Positions 1-9,830 of a stretch of 17,042 bases of DNA are shown here, piece by piece. A model generated the notes under the pieces. It was not told where the DNA came from, made no database searches, and saw nothing but the letters and a program-made list of their open reading frames with translations. Location: NCBI GenBank assembly GCA_007119395.1, contig SKPS01000027.1, positions 1 to 17,042 on the forward strand, read 5' to 3'. Both the position numbers and the translations under genes were made by a program. The stretch comes from Lentimicrobiaceae bacterium (GTDB lineage Bacteria > Bacteroidota > Bacteroidia > Bacteroidales > SKPS01). Position 1 is the stretch's first letter. Each line of letters begins with the position of its first letter.

Positions 1-14
1 AAAGACTAACACCC

Positions 15-3000
15 ATGAGTGAACAGGCAAGATACTCCTTTCTACCCTATGTTCGGTTAGGATTGGGAAACCAGATTACTGAGACAGACCAATTGGGAGA
101 GGCTGGCAGCGGTGGCATCATTGAGCGCCCTGAAGTAACGGTCTCTTTCGAGGTCACCGGTTACAAGACCGGCAGCCAGGAAACCCGTGACGAGAACATT
201 ACGCAGCCGGTTAAGGTAATCTCTCCGGGAGACATACTGGGCATAAATCCACGCCAGGTGCTCAGGGCTCATCCGGCGCCGGGGGTGGACAACTTTGAAA
301 CCAACAACCTGGCATACATCGAGTTTTACGAAGAGGACTTCCCCTGGCGTTACACTCCGGCGGCACCTGACAACGGACGACTGCGACCGTGGATGGCTCT
401 GCTGCTCCTCAAAGAAGAGGAGTTCGTTCGCAACACCGATGGCGGCACCCCCACCCCTTTTATCCGTATTGTTGCCGGTGCATTACCCAATGTGCTATAC
501 CCCGAACAGGAGCTCCACCATTTTGCACATGTACAGGTGTTGGATGCGATGGATAACACCATCATCTCCAATCCCGGCATGGCTGCCAATGAGCTCTATG
601 AAATACTCAAGAAGAACCCCGACCTGGCACTCTCCAGGATCCTCTGCCCCAAAAAACCCGAAAGCAACACCGAATACCACGCCTTCCTCGTCCCTGCTTA
701 CGAAACAGGCCGACTGGCCGGAATGGGGCTGGACACTTCGACAGTCCCCGCTCAGCAACCTTCATGGATCGTTCAAGACCAATACCCGGAAGATCTTGAT
801 ATGCCATTCTACTACCAATGGGAGTTCGCCACAGGCAGTGAGGGTGACTTCTCGTCGCTGGTCAGCAAGCTTACCCCGGTGACTTCATCAGGCAATACCG
901 GCAGGGAGATGGATCTCTCGGACCCTGGACTGGGACTGCACCCAACCGATGGCGACGACGTAGCACTCATTGAAGGGGCGCTCGCATCAAAAAGCCATAC
1001 AACCCCTGCGTGGCCTGTTGCCGATCCCCAACTAAAAGCCAAGCTGTTGCAAATCCTAAACCTGAACGAAGACCTCCGTGGTGAGTCACCACCACCGACA
1101 GTGAACCAGCACACGTTCTACTCCCCCAAACCGGTGGAGGATCCCATTGTCACACCTCCCATTTATGGACAGTGGCATGCTGCCATCAGACAGCTCACCA
1201 ACAATGGTAACAACTGGGTGCATCAGCTCAACCTCCACCCTTCGCACCGCGCGGCGGCCGGCCTGGGGACAAGGGTGGTGCAAGAGCACCAGGAGGAGTT
1301 TATGGAGATGGCATGGAACCAGATCGGCCCCATCAATGAAGCCAACCAGAAAATCATCGAAAACGAAGCCGTAAAGAGGGCATCCAACTCACTCTATAAA
1401 AAGAGGCTGGGAAAGATGAACCGGTTCACGCTGATGAATACCCTGGGCAAAGCGATGGAGGTGATCAAGCCTGATCAGAATAAACCGATAACAGCCAGAA
1501 AGGCTCTCGAGGACTCAAGGGTGCCGACCGCACTCAGAACCGGCACGTTTACGCGCATCGCCAATAACTTCTCCCGCACTGCACTGATGGATCAAAACGA
1601 GGAGGACGGAGCCCCAAAAATACTGAATGAGAGCTTGCTCGTCAGGGCCGATCTGGACCAAAAAGTTACGTCTCAACCCAACCAACAGCAACCCGGTGAT
1701 ACACCAATCTCACCGGCACCACCCAGAAAACCGTGGAGCACACAGGTGAGCCCCTTCTCCATCCTGAGAGCCATGAAAACGATCATAGATAACCCTCCGC
1801 CTTCATTCCTATCCACACTATGCGAAAAGATCGCCAAATCAGGACCATCCGTTCGTCCCACAGAGGTGATGGATCGTCTGAGAAACCTGTTCGATGAAGA
1901 ACAGAAAAAACGTGCAAGGGATATCCTTGAAAACGTGATCAGTTACACACCGGACGGCGACACCATGGTGGTGAAAATAAAAAATCAAACCTTTACGGAA
2001 CGCATCAACCAAAACTACAACGAAGGGATCTTTCCGTTTCCAAATAAAATCAACGGATTTCAACGGGTGATTCTTGAAAAAAGCAGCCATTCTGCAACGC
2101 TCCCGGCATTTGACCAGAGCTTGATCCTGGAAGGCAGAAAAGAGTTCCGCAATAAATACACAGATGTGTTTCTGACAGAGAACGAGACAAGGCTGCGATC
2201 ATTCAGGCGCAGGCAAAAGAATGCTTTGCAGCAAGAGGGTTTTAACGACAGCCTGCTGGAGAAGTTTCGTCCGGGCCTCAACCTGCAACGTAGGCTCAGG
2301 CAATTGGTTGACATACCTGACCCTGAGGCCTCCAAGCCGCTGATGGCCTACCCCCGGTTCCCGTTCCCGGTTTACTACTACCTGAAAGAGCTTTCACCCG
2401 ACTACATCATCCCCAATATCAGCTCCATCCCTGAAAACTCCATCGCGGCCATGAAGCCCAATACCCCTTTTATTGAAGCCTTTTTAACAGGGATGAACCA
2501 AGAATTTTCACGCGAACTGCTATGGCGTGAGTTCCCGACAGACATGCGGGGAAGTTACTTCCGACATTTCTGGGAGTTCGACAACGACCCTGCCAACGAG
2601 ATGTTGCCCATGCCGCATGAATCGGAATCAGCATTTCACCAACGAATCATTGATTTCCAAGACTCGGCAGCCGATGTACACCAGCTTCATGAATGGAAAA
2701 ACAAACCATTGGGCGACAACCACATGAGAAATTTCGGCTTGATGTTACTGGTGAAGGGTGATTTGTTCAGGAAGTATCCTGACACGATGGTTTACATGCG
2801 GAGGGGTGCCTTTACCAATGGCAGCATGCCCCGGCAGCTTGACCATGAAACCCCTGATAATATTCTGTGGCCCGCCATTACCGGTATGATTGAGCCCGAC
2901 ATCCATTTCTTCGGCTTCGACCTGGATCCGGCAGCAGCACGTGGTAACACCACCAACCAACCGGGGTGGTTTTTTGTGCTACAGGAGAGACCCGGGCAGA

Positions 3001-3260
3001 TCAGCTTTGGCCTGGCGGAACACCATGAAAGCAGCTCCCCCGCTAGGCCTCAAAACTGGGATGATCTCACCTGGAGCCACCTCACCCCAGGACCCTCAGC
3101 ACCCAATTACCTGAAAGTCCATGACACTCCAGGCAACCTGATCCCCCATAACAGCGAAGAGATGGAATGGGGAACCTCCAGCGCCAATATGGCCTGCATC
3201 CTCTATCAAAGTCCGGTATTCTTTGCAAAACACGCATCTCTACTCCTGAAAAATTCCTGA
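15..3260 (+). CDS. Giant cassette protein A, conserved family of unknown function (1081 aa)
   Basis: The function is not known. The protein has no signal peptide, no membrane helix and no nucleotide-binding or catalytic motif that I can see, so a soluble, possibly structural role is an inference. Blocks I recall from uncharacterised homologues in distant phyla are, in order: FLPYVRLGLG (residues 9-18), a PGDILGINPRQVLR block (71-84), DFPWRYTPA (108-116) followed by RLRPWMALLLL, HFAHVQV (169-175), LSRILCPKK (206-214), RLAGMGL (233-239), YYQWEFATG (266-274), GLGTRVVQEHQEE (416-428), ELLWREFPTDMRGSYFR (834-850), GDLFRKYP (915-922) and GWFFVLQERPG (984-994). A Pro/Gln-rich stretch near 553-574 probably links two halves. 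The ATG at 15 directly precedes the conserved N-terminal block and is a convincing start. The stop lies 2 bp before the next gene, which points to translational coupling. Family membership is fairly sure; any function would be a guess. Confidence 0.9.
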   Translation: MSEQARYSFLPYVRLGLGNQITETDQLGEAGSGGIIERPEVTVSFEVTGYKTGSQETRDENITQPVKVISPGDILGINPRQVLRAHPAPGVDNFETNNLAYIEFYEEDFPWRYTPAAPDNGRLRPWMALLLLKEEEFVRNTDGGTPTPFIRIVAGALPNVLYPEQELHHFAHVQVLDAMDNTIISNPGMAANELYEILKKNPDLALSRILCPKKPESNTEYHAFLVPAYETGRLAGMGLDTSTVPAQQPSWIVQDQYPEDLDMPFYYQWEFATGSEGDFSSLVSKLTPVTSSGNTGREMDLSDPGLGLHPTDGDDVALIEGALASKSHTTPAWPVADPQLKAKLLQILNLNEDLRGESPPPTVNQHTFYSPKPVEDPIVTPPIYGQWHAAIRQLTNNGNNWVHQLNLHPSHRAAAGLGTRVVQEHQEEFMEMAWNQIGPINEANQKIIENEAVKRASNSLYKKRLGKMNRFTLMNTLGKAMEVIKPDQNKPITARKALEDSRVPTALRTGTFTRIANNFSRTALMDQNEEDGAPKILNESLLVRADLDQKVTSQPNQQQPGDTPISPAPPRKPWSTQVSPFSILRAMKTIIDNPPPSFLSTLCEKIAKSGPSVRPTEVMDRLRNLFDEEQKKRARDILENVISYTPDGDTMVVKIKNQTFTERINQNYNEGIFPFPNKINGFQRVILEKSSHSATLPAFDQSLILEGRKEFRNKYTDVFLTENETRLRSFRRRQKNALQQEGFNDSLLEKFRPGLNLQRRLRQLVDIPDPEASKPLMAYPRFPFPVYYYLKELSPDYIIPNISSIPENSIAAMKPNTPFIEAFLTGMNQEFSRELLWREFPTDMRGSYFRHFWEFDNDPANEMLPMPHESESAFHQRIIDFQDSAADVHQLHEWKNKPLGDNHMRNFGLMLLVKGDLFRKYPDTMVYMRRGAFTNGSMPRQLDHETPDNILWPAITGMIEPDIHFFGFDLDPAAARGNTTNQPGWFFVLQERPGQISFGLAEHHESSSPARPQNWDDLTWSHLTPGPSAPNYLKVHDTPGNLIPHNSEEMEWGTSSANMACILYQSPVFFAKHASLLLKNS

Positions 3261-3262
3261 TT

Positions 3263-6200
3263 ATGACAAATTTAAAAATCACAGCATCCCATTACCAGGA
3301 TCCCCTGTTTAACCAATTGCGCAAACAGGTGGAAGCTTGCAACGATCACTATCCGGCACTGATGCTCCCGGTAAGGCTTGAAACCCGCTTTATGAAAGAG
3401 CAGCGTTACATCATGCAGCAAGACCCCGCTGAGATAGAACGCAACAGACTGCTCGACATGCTGCAAGACAGAGTATACGACCTGATCCTGGCCAACAGAA
3501 GAAAGGGTGAACATATTCCGATCAACATCAACCTGTTGCTGCAGCAGATCATCGCCTCAGTGGATGACATCACAGCCGAACTGAGAGACCAACATGAGAT
3601 CACCAGGGTGGACCGTGATAATTTCCGGGATGCTTTCAGATCATTGGAACGGGAAACTGATGGTGCGATGTTTAACGGAGAACCGCAAAACACAGCCCTT
3701 TTGAAAAGCTTACAGCAAGCCATCTCCAGAGGCCTCAAAGCACTTTACGACATCCCTTTGCCACCGCACCCAACCCACCAACCCGGGCTCAACGCACTCA
3801 AAGAACTCGAACAACTGGAGTCTGCAATGAACAGCCTGTATGGCACAAACCCGATCCAGGCGTCACACCTCGACAAAACCATTGAAAAGGTTGAGGGTCA
3901 CATCAAGGGGTTTATGGAGATTATGGAACAGCCCGACTTGATGGCTACACACGCTACCATATCTGCCATTTCAAGTAAAATCTCCTTCATCAAAAGAAGA
4001 CATAAAAAATCATCCTGCAGCCTTACACGGTTTAAAACCGCATATCCCGGAAACAAGGATCTGCAGAGGGAGGAGTACAGGTTACGCCATGAGATCAACG
4101 ACCTGAAAGTCCGTGTTGATGAGGACTACACCCAGTACATGGAGCTGCTGGTGAGCTTAAAAAAAATCCCAATCCGAAGGCTTGCCTACCTGATATGCGA
4201 AGCGGCTGCTTGGTTAGAAGCTGCCAACGATGCCGGTTACGCCACCGCCGATCAGCTCCTCGCCGAACGGTCAAACCTTTACCGGCGGTTACGCCGTATA
4301 CGGCAACACGCACACACACCGCTGCTCGGTGCCTACAACGACATCGACAGATTAAAAAGAAACTATGATCACCTCGAAAGAGAGATTCTACGCTATATCG
4401 AAGCCTCTCAAAAGGTAACCCCCTTGAACAGGGCCCATCGAGTGGGGCTCTCCAGACTGAATACACACCTCACCAATGAATACCTCGAAGACCTGAAACC
4501 CTTGCGGGCCGGCGACAGCCACACCGAAGCTCAAATATTCTCCAACGACAAAATCAGACACACCGCTGCCGCAGCACGCAAAACCATTCAACAGATTACA
4601 ACCGCGAAGAACACGCTGAAAAAGACCAGAATGGGTGCAGAAAATGCGATGATTTTTGCCAGCAATCTATTGGAGGAGCTGGTGAAGAACCTCACTGTAT
4701 CCACCACCAATACCATACTGGTGCCTGAGCAAAAACACAAGCAGATTCTTAGCACCTTTCAAAGTCTGAACAGTCATGTAAGCAACTATTACGACAACAA
4801 CAACGTATCGACCAATCATGTATTGAAAGGCAGCATCAATAATTCGCTCAAAACGATCAAGTCATTGCTTGATGACCAGCACTGCGATGTATTTGATTAC
4901 CCTGACCCTTTTTATGATGAATTCAGGAAGCGGATCACCTTTATCATCCCCGGAGAGGTGATCAATGAGTTATGGGTAAGAATCTTTCCTGATGACATTG
5001 CCATTGACAACCATGACGAGCAGATCAGTGACAACGAACTGGCTGTTGGGAAGGCCTATTATGATGAGGTATACTCCCATGCGGCCGATGAGCGTAGCGA
5101 GGCGATGTTACCGGCATGGCGAGCGGCGGCGGCGTCTATAGGCCCGCGCCGGGCAGCATGGGTCATTCAGGAAATCTTGCATGACGAGGTCGCCAAAAGA
5201 GAAATCCTGGATCCCACCAATTATCTCCAGCCATTGGCAACGCAGCTCCTTCGGATCTTTTCGGCACCGCGGAAGCAATGGCGAGGGCAGAAAGAGGCTG
5301 AAAACGCAGCCTGGGTCATCGCCCTGAAAGAGGCATTGAGTAACACCCTGACAGAACACTACTTCACACCGTGCCTCCGAACCAAACCATCGGTCACCTC
5401 CATCATGGAAACGCTTCAGAGGGGGATCGGACAATACAACGCACTCATTACCGGCAAACGCGGAACCCGGCAAGACTTGATGAAGACTGAACTTGAAAGC
5501 CTTATCGAATCGTACAAGCTGGTCACTTCCTATGCTGTCCAACACCGCACGGCACTGAATCTGCCCTATGACCCCGGGTTTAACTTCGAAAATATTGAAA
5601 CAAAGCCGGCCGAATGGTGCAGGCCGGCCATTACTGAGGTGATGCCCGACCGGTTTGTGGTCGTCACCAAACGAAACGATGTATTCAGACAAATCAAAGT
5701 AGGACGGCAGATCCCTGACACATTGCAAGTGGGCATTGCCCCCACTGACATGGAAGCCGATCAGTTCTTCCAACTGCCTGGCGGAGACCTGAACGTACCC
5801 GAAAACATCAGGTGGATGTACGACTTTCATGCTGCAGTGGAGCAAGGCATGGCGGTGAGAATACCACTGCAGAAGGATGACTTTGAAAAGGGGTTTGACC
5901 TGGTGATGGCTTATGGCATCTCTACCCATGGAGACACCCCGGCTTCGGAAAAGCATGAAGTGGGGCAAAAGGCCATAAATAAACTGTTTACCGGTCACCT
6001 CTATTCCGACGGCGGACTGGAGTACCTCCCGGTGGGCACTGCCACCAACAACACCGACCATGTAAAATCCCCCTACGAGACGCTCGACGGCGACTACGAC
6101 GGATTGTTTGATCTCTTCATCAACCCCAAAGAACAACACGGTAACCTCGTATACAATGTAAACAATGAGATGAATATCTCTGACGGACAGTTTTTCCGCG

Positions 6201-9200
6201 ACGCCCTGGGGCTTCCAAATAAGGTGGCTGAACTGATCAGGCACCACAGCAAAACCGATATCGTGCAGAGTCGGGCCATGAGCAGACTGCTCTACGGTGC
6301 CACGCTGGGGTTTACCATGCGCTTCATGTTCGAAAACCTCTTCAATACCAACGACATGTCGCATGTACGCCCCTTTATGATGCAGCACGTCAGCGCGGTA
6401 GGGAACCTCCCCTCTTTCAGAATCGATAACCAACCATACGGCTGCCTCCCCATCACACTGCACCGCAAACTATGGGTGCACGAAAACACCGAGAAAGGCA
6501 CCTACGGCAGCTTCCTGCATAAACTGTCGATGTTCCTCAATGCCACACGTGTCATCTTTGAAAAGAAGATGACTGGAAAGGTGAAAACCATCAACCACCC
6601 ATCCTATACCAACGACCCGCAAAAGGCTTTCCTCGAAATACTCGGACTGGAGCCTTACTCACGCGATTTTGGATTTCGTGATGGAGCCAATGTTGCCAAC
6701 AGGTGGGGGCGGTTAGAGAATTTAGGAAAGGAAATAGTGGAGCTTATCGACTCTATCAACTGGAGAAAAGACCAGGCGGAATGTCCGGCCAGTGTGGCAT
6801 CACATTTCGAGTACTTGCTCACCAAAAGAGGGTTTTCCTCACCCGCAACACGCGAGCGGGGGTTGTCGAAGACCAGGATGTTCTCTGCTCGGTTTATCAA
6901 TATGAACGATATCATGGGGCCACTGGTGCAATACCCCGGGCACGGTCGTGGATTACTCAAACCGGTGTTTGATAACGAATCAAAAAACTACATCGAGTAT
7001 CTGAGAAGCTTAGCCCCGGTTCCCAGAAATCTTCTTGACATCCGACCGGAACAGATGGATGATGCCGGGTGCAACACATTGCTTTTCGAACTGGCGAGGT
7101 TCTCTTTACTGTATGATAACAGCGTGTATGCTTTGCGGGCAGCTGATAACGTTTCAGGATTGGAAGTGTCTCTGCTGGAGCGTTTGATGGCTGGTCACAT
7201 CGACCTGTGCAGTTACAGGATTGATGCCTGGCTTTCAGGTTTGGCTGATTACAGGATGCGGGAACTGAGGAAGGACCACCCCTCCGGCTCCTTTATCGGT
7301 GCTTACGGGTTTGTGGAGAAGCTCAGGAAGGGTGCTGAGAGAACCAGGGTGCAGCACTTCCCTGAAGGGCTGGAGCCCACAGACGGTACAGAGGTCTACA
7401 AGGTGGCAGACAACCAGGGGTTTATCCATGGATCCAGTTTGAACTACGCGGTCACAGCTGCCGTACTCAGGGCGGGTTACAACTCCCAAAAAGAGCAGGA
7501 AGGGGGCAACAGCCCGTTTGCCATCAACCTGAGTGCCTCCCGGGTGCGCGAAGGGCTAAAGCTGCTGGAAGGTATTACAGGCGGTCAGGAGACAGGCGCT
7601 TTGCTGGGGTATCAGCTGGAGAGGGCCTTGCACGAACAATACAAAGGACCAAATGGAGAGCACCTCGAAATGGATGCGCTGATCTATCGCCTCAGACGGA
7701 AATTCCCGACCTACAGCGACAGACTGATCGATGAAGCAACTGAGGGTCAACAACAGGAAAGTATCAGGGCCATGAACGTGGTGGATGGCCTGGCCATGTT
7801 AGACCATTTCGAAAACCACCTGCAAAATGAGAACCCACAACTGTGGGACGATGACAAGACCTATGTGGAGATGCTTGTCACCGGCAGCTTTGAAAGTCCT
7901 GCTTTCCAAGGTTATCCATGGGGGTTGCAGGAGGCGTTACCTCCCATTACGTCAACGGGCGGTGCGGCCGATCCGTTAAAGAACAAGTGGGTTATCAGGG
8001 CTGTCATTCACGAACTGGATCATATGGCAGACGCTTTGGATGCGATGGCTGACCTGGTGACTTCTGAGGGGGTATACCAAATGGTGCGGGGCAACTATAC
8101 CCGTGCCAATGCGGTGCTCAATGCCATGCGTGACGGCAGGATCCCTCCCAGCCCGGAAATCCTTCGTTCCATGCGCGAAGGCACCATGGTGAACCACAAG
8201 GTGGTGATCACCCTGCCGCACCAACCTGATGAGCACCCGTGGAACCACCTGGAGGCAACTCCACTGGCCTCTGCTGAACCCGGCATCAACGGTTGGCTGG
8301 CAAAGCAGCTTGGCGCTCCCGGCAAAACCGGATGGGAGGTGCAATACCCTCTCCACAACGAACAGCACCTGGTATACCTTACCCTTGACGACCTGGAGCT
8401 ACAACCCTACGACCTGGTGATGCTCACCGGGCATGGTGATGATGGAGTGGACGAGCTGAAAGCACGAAGCGTGAGGGCAGCCATCAGCAAAGGAGCACCC
8501 GCTGACGCTCACTTCAGTGTGAACTTCGGAATATGCCCCCCGAAGGCTGACAGGTCCCTGAATGAATGCCTCTCCCTGATGAACCACCTGGCAAAAGTGA
8601 TCTCTGTGATTCGTCCGGCCGATGCCAGAGACTTTGAATACGAAGAGAGTTCGTTAAGACCGGAGTTGGAAACACCCGGGCTGGACACCGTAGAGCTGTT
8701 CGGAAGGCTCTCAGCAGCCGCCACAGCTTATACACACTTGCTGGAAGAGCTCGAATCGTTCGGAACACCATCACCTGACGACAACAACTCCCACCAGCAA
8801 GCCGTTGAATTCAACATCAAGCTCACACAGTGGGGGTTCCACCAATATTACCCCTTGCCGGGTGAGATGACAGATACCCAAAGTCTTGTCAGCAAAATCG
8901 TCTCAGCAAGAGAGCGGGTAGCCCTCAACATACAGGAGGTGGATGCCCTCTTGCACAAGATGGCATTGGAACCCGATCACGCAGTGTGGTTACAGCTCAC
9001 AGAAGAGGTGTGCACACTGCTCTTCGGACAGGGCGCCAAAGTGATTCCCAAAGTGAAGGTCTCAGAGGTTGAAGCCATCAAAGAGATGGCAGCAGAGCCT
9101 CATCATACCGGCATCCTGAGAAACCTCCCTGACGACTACCTTGAGCAGTGGCTTGGGGACGTGGCCATGGTGCGGAAAAACATCGCCTCTTTTGATACGG

Positions 9201-9796
9201 TGTGTTTACTTAAGGAGGTGATGGAGGGGACCAGACCCCTGCTCTCCGTGGTACAACTCCCTGTATTAGAAATTGAAGGTGAACCAGACTATTGGCTTGG
9301 TGGTGAGCACCCCGGGAGCTGGTCACCCGAAGAGGACAGGCTCTCTCTGGTGATCACGGGAACAGAGGAGATGCAGGAGTATACTTCGGCATTGGTGCTG
9401 GATGAATGGATGGAGATAATTCCGGAGCAGGAGCAGACCACGGGTGTAGCGTTCCACTACAACCAACCTGATGCCCGGCCGCCACAATCGTTGCTGCTGG
9501 CTGTCAGTCCCAAACTGAACGGCAAATGGAGCCTCGACGAGCTGGGTCTTATCGTGGAGGAGGCATACCTCATGGCTCGCCTCAGGGCGGTGGAACCCGA
9601 ACTGATCAACAACACGCCCCTGGCTCATATCCTGCCCGCAGCCACCCTCCTCGCCGATGGCGACGATGAAGCAGCCCGTAATATTTTCCGCTTTGGCTTC
9701 GATTGGAAAGATGATGGGCAAAAGGGGATGATGGCAGATCTCTCCGTGATCAATAAAGGGTATGTTCCGGACGAGGTGAAAGAGGAGGAGTTATAA
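3263..9796 (+). CDS. Giant cassette protein B, conserved family of unknown function (about 2177 aa)
   Basis: This very long soluble protein has no recognised enzymatic motif, signal peptide or membrane span. Blocks I recall from uncharacterised homologues: LPVRLETRF (residues 35-43), ELWVRIFPDDIAIDNHD (569-585), AWRAAAASIGPRRAAWV (618-634), MPDRFVVV (794-801), GMAVRIPL (862-869), LPVGTATNNTDH (922-933), FRIDNQPYGCLP (1052-1063), VVDGLAML (about 1505), a VYQMVRGNYTRANAVLNAM block (about 1604-1622) and, near the C-terminus, EWMEIIPEQEQTTGVAFHYN (about 2048-2067) followed by a LRAVEP helix. The first two blocks are split by a long charged helical region (44-566). I chose the ATG 2 bp after the upstream stop: the conserved motif follows it closely, whereas the in-frame ATG at 3167 would overlap the upstream gene by 94 bp and add an unrelated 32-residue leader. 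The acidic C-terminus is EEEL. It likely acts with the two flanking cassette proteins. Confidence 0.9.
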   Translation: MTNLKITASHYQDPLFNQLRKQVEACNDHYPALMLPVRLETRFMKEQRYIMQQDPAEIERNRLLDMLQDRVYDLILANRRKGEHIPININLLLQQIIASVDDITAELRDQHEITRVDRDNFRDAFRSLERETDGAMFNGEPQNTALLKSLQQAISRGLKALYDIPLPPHPTHQPGLNALKELEQLESAMNSLYGTNPIQASHLDKTIEKVEGHIKGFMEIMEQPDLMATHATISAISSKISFIKRRHKKSSCSLTRFKTAYPGNKDLQREEYRLRHEINDLKVRVDEDYTQYMELLVSLKKIPIRRLAYLICEAAAWLEAANDAGYATADQLLAERSNLYRRLRRIRQHAHTPLLGAYNDIDRLKRNYDHLEREILRYIEASQKVTPLNRAHRVGLSRLNTHLTNEYLEDLKPLRAGDSHTEAQIFSNDKIRHTAAAARKTIQQITTAKNTLKKTRMGAENAMIFASNLLEELVKNLTVSTTNTILVPEQKHKQILSTFQSLNSHVSNYYDNNNVSTNHVLKGSINNSLKTIKSLLDDQHCDVFDYPDPFYDEFRKRITFIIPGEVINELWVRIFPDDIAIDNHDEQISDNELAVGKAYYDEVYSHAADERSEAMLPAWRAAAASIGPRRAAWVIQEILHDEVAKREILDPTNYLQPLATQLLRIFSAPRKQWRGQKEAENAAWVIALKEALSNTLTEHYFTPCLRTKPSVTSIMETLQRGIGQYNALITGKRGTRQDLMKTELESLIESYKLVTSYAVQHRTALNLPYDPGFNFENIETKPAEWCRPAITEVMPDRFVVVTKRNDVFRQIKVGRQIPDTLQVGIAPTDMEADQFFQLPGGDLNVPENIRWMYDFHAAVEQGMAVRIPLQKDDFEKGFDLVMAYGISTHGDTPASEKHEVGQKAINKLFTGHLYSDGGLEYLPVGTATNNTDHVKSPYETLDGDYDGLFDLFINPKEQHGNLVYNVNNEMNISDGQFFRDALGLPNKVAELIRHHSKTDIVQSRAMSRLLYGATLGFTMRFMFENLFNTNDMSHVRPFMMQHVSAVGNLPSFRIDNQPYGCLPITLHRKLWVHENTEKGTYGSFLHKLSMFLNATRVIFEKKMTGKVKTINHPSYTNDPQKAFLEILGLEPYSRDFGFRDGANVANRWGRLENLGKEIVELIDSINWRKDQAECPASVASHFEYLLTKRGFSSPATRERGLSKTRMFSARFINMNDIMGPLVQYPGHGRGLLKPVFDNESKNYIEYLRSLAPVPRNLLDIRPEQMDDAGCNTLLFELARFSLLYDNSVYALRAADNVSGLEVSLLERLMAGHIDLCSYRIDAWLSGLADYRMRELRKDHPSGSFIGAYGFVEKLRKGAERTRVQHFPEGLEPTDGTEVYKVADNQGFIHGSSLNYAVTAAVLRAGYNSQKEQEGGNSPFAINLSASRVREGLKLLEGITGGQETGALLGYQLERALHEQYKGPNGEHLEMDALIYRLRRKFPTYSDRLIDEATEGQQQESIRAMNVVDGLAMLDHFENHLQNENPQLWDDDKTYVEMLVTGSFESPAFQGYPWGLQEALPPITSTGGAADPLKNKWVIRAVIHELDHMADALDAMADLVTSEGVYQMVRGNYTRANAVLNAMRDGRIPPSPEILRSMREGTMVNHKVVITLPHQPDEHPWNHLEATPLASAEPGINGWLAKQLGAPGKTGWEVQYPLHNEQHLVYLTLDDLELQPYDLVMLTGHGDDGVDELKARSVRAAISKGAPADAHFSVNFGICPPKADRSLNECLSLMNHLAKVISVIRPADARDFEYEESSLRPELETPGLDTVELFGRLSAAATAYTHLLEELESFGTPSPDDNNSHQQAVEFNIKLTQWGFHQYYPLPGEMTDTQSLVSKIVSARERVALNIQEVDALLHKMALEPDHAVWLQLTEEVCTLLFGQGAKVIPKVKVSEVEAIKEMAAEPHHTGILRNLPDDYLEQWLGDVAMVRKNIASFDTVCLLKEVMEGTRPLLSVVQLPVLEIEGEPDYWLGGEHPGSWSPEEDRLSLVITGTEEMQEYTSALVLDEWMEIIPEQEQTTGVAFHYNQPDARPPQSLLLAVSPKLNGKWSLDELGLIVEEAYLMARLRAVEPELINNTPLAHILPAATLLADGDDEAARNIFRFGFDWKDDGQKGMMADLSVINKGYVPDEVKEEEL
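3392..4960 (+). other. Long helical, coiled-coil-like insertion within cassette protein B
   Basis: Residues 44-566 of protein B are rich in Lys, Arg, Glu, Leu and Gln, poor in Pro and Gly for most of their length, and contain heptad-like stretches, for example around residues 265-300 and 330-385. They lie between the LPVRLETRF block and the ELWVRIFPDDIAID block. In the homologues I remember, these two blocks are separated by only a few tens of residues. The reading frame stays open throughout, so this is coding sequence and not a fused untranslated stretch. A rod, a stalk or an oligomerisation domain would fit, but this is inferred from composition alone. Confidence 0.5.
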
Positions 9797-9830
9797 ACGA
9801 AACAAGAACACGAACAACAACAACACGGTT

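Noticed and set aside
3167..3262. An upstream in-frame ATG that would lengthen protein B by 32 residues
   Set aside because: It overlaps the conserved 3' end of the upstream gene by 94 bp. The ATG at 3263 is 2 bp after that gene's stop and close to the conserved LPVRLETRF block.
5108..6463. A 451-codon open frame on the - strand inside the gene for protein B
   Set aside because: It lies wholly antisense to a long coding region with conserved blocks such as LPVGTATNNTDH, and its translation shows no recognisable domain. It is a by-product of codon use on the opposite strand.
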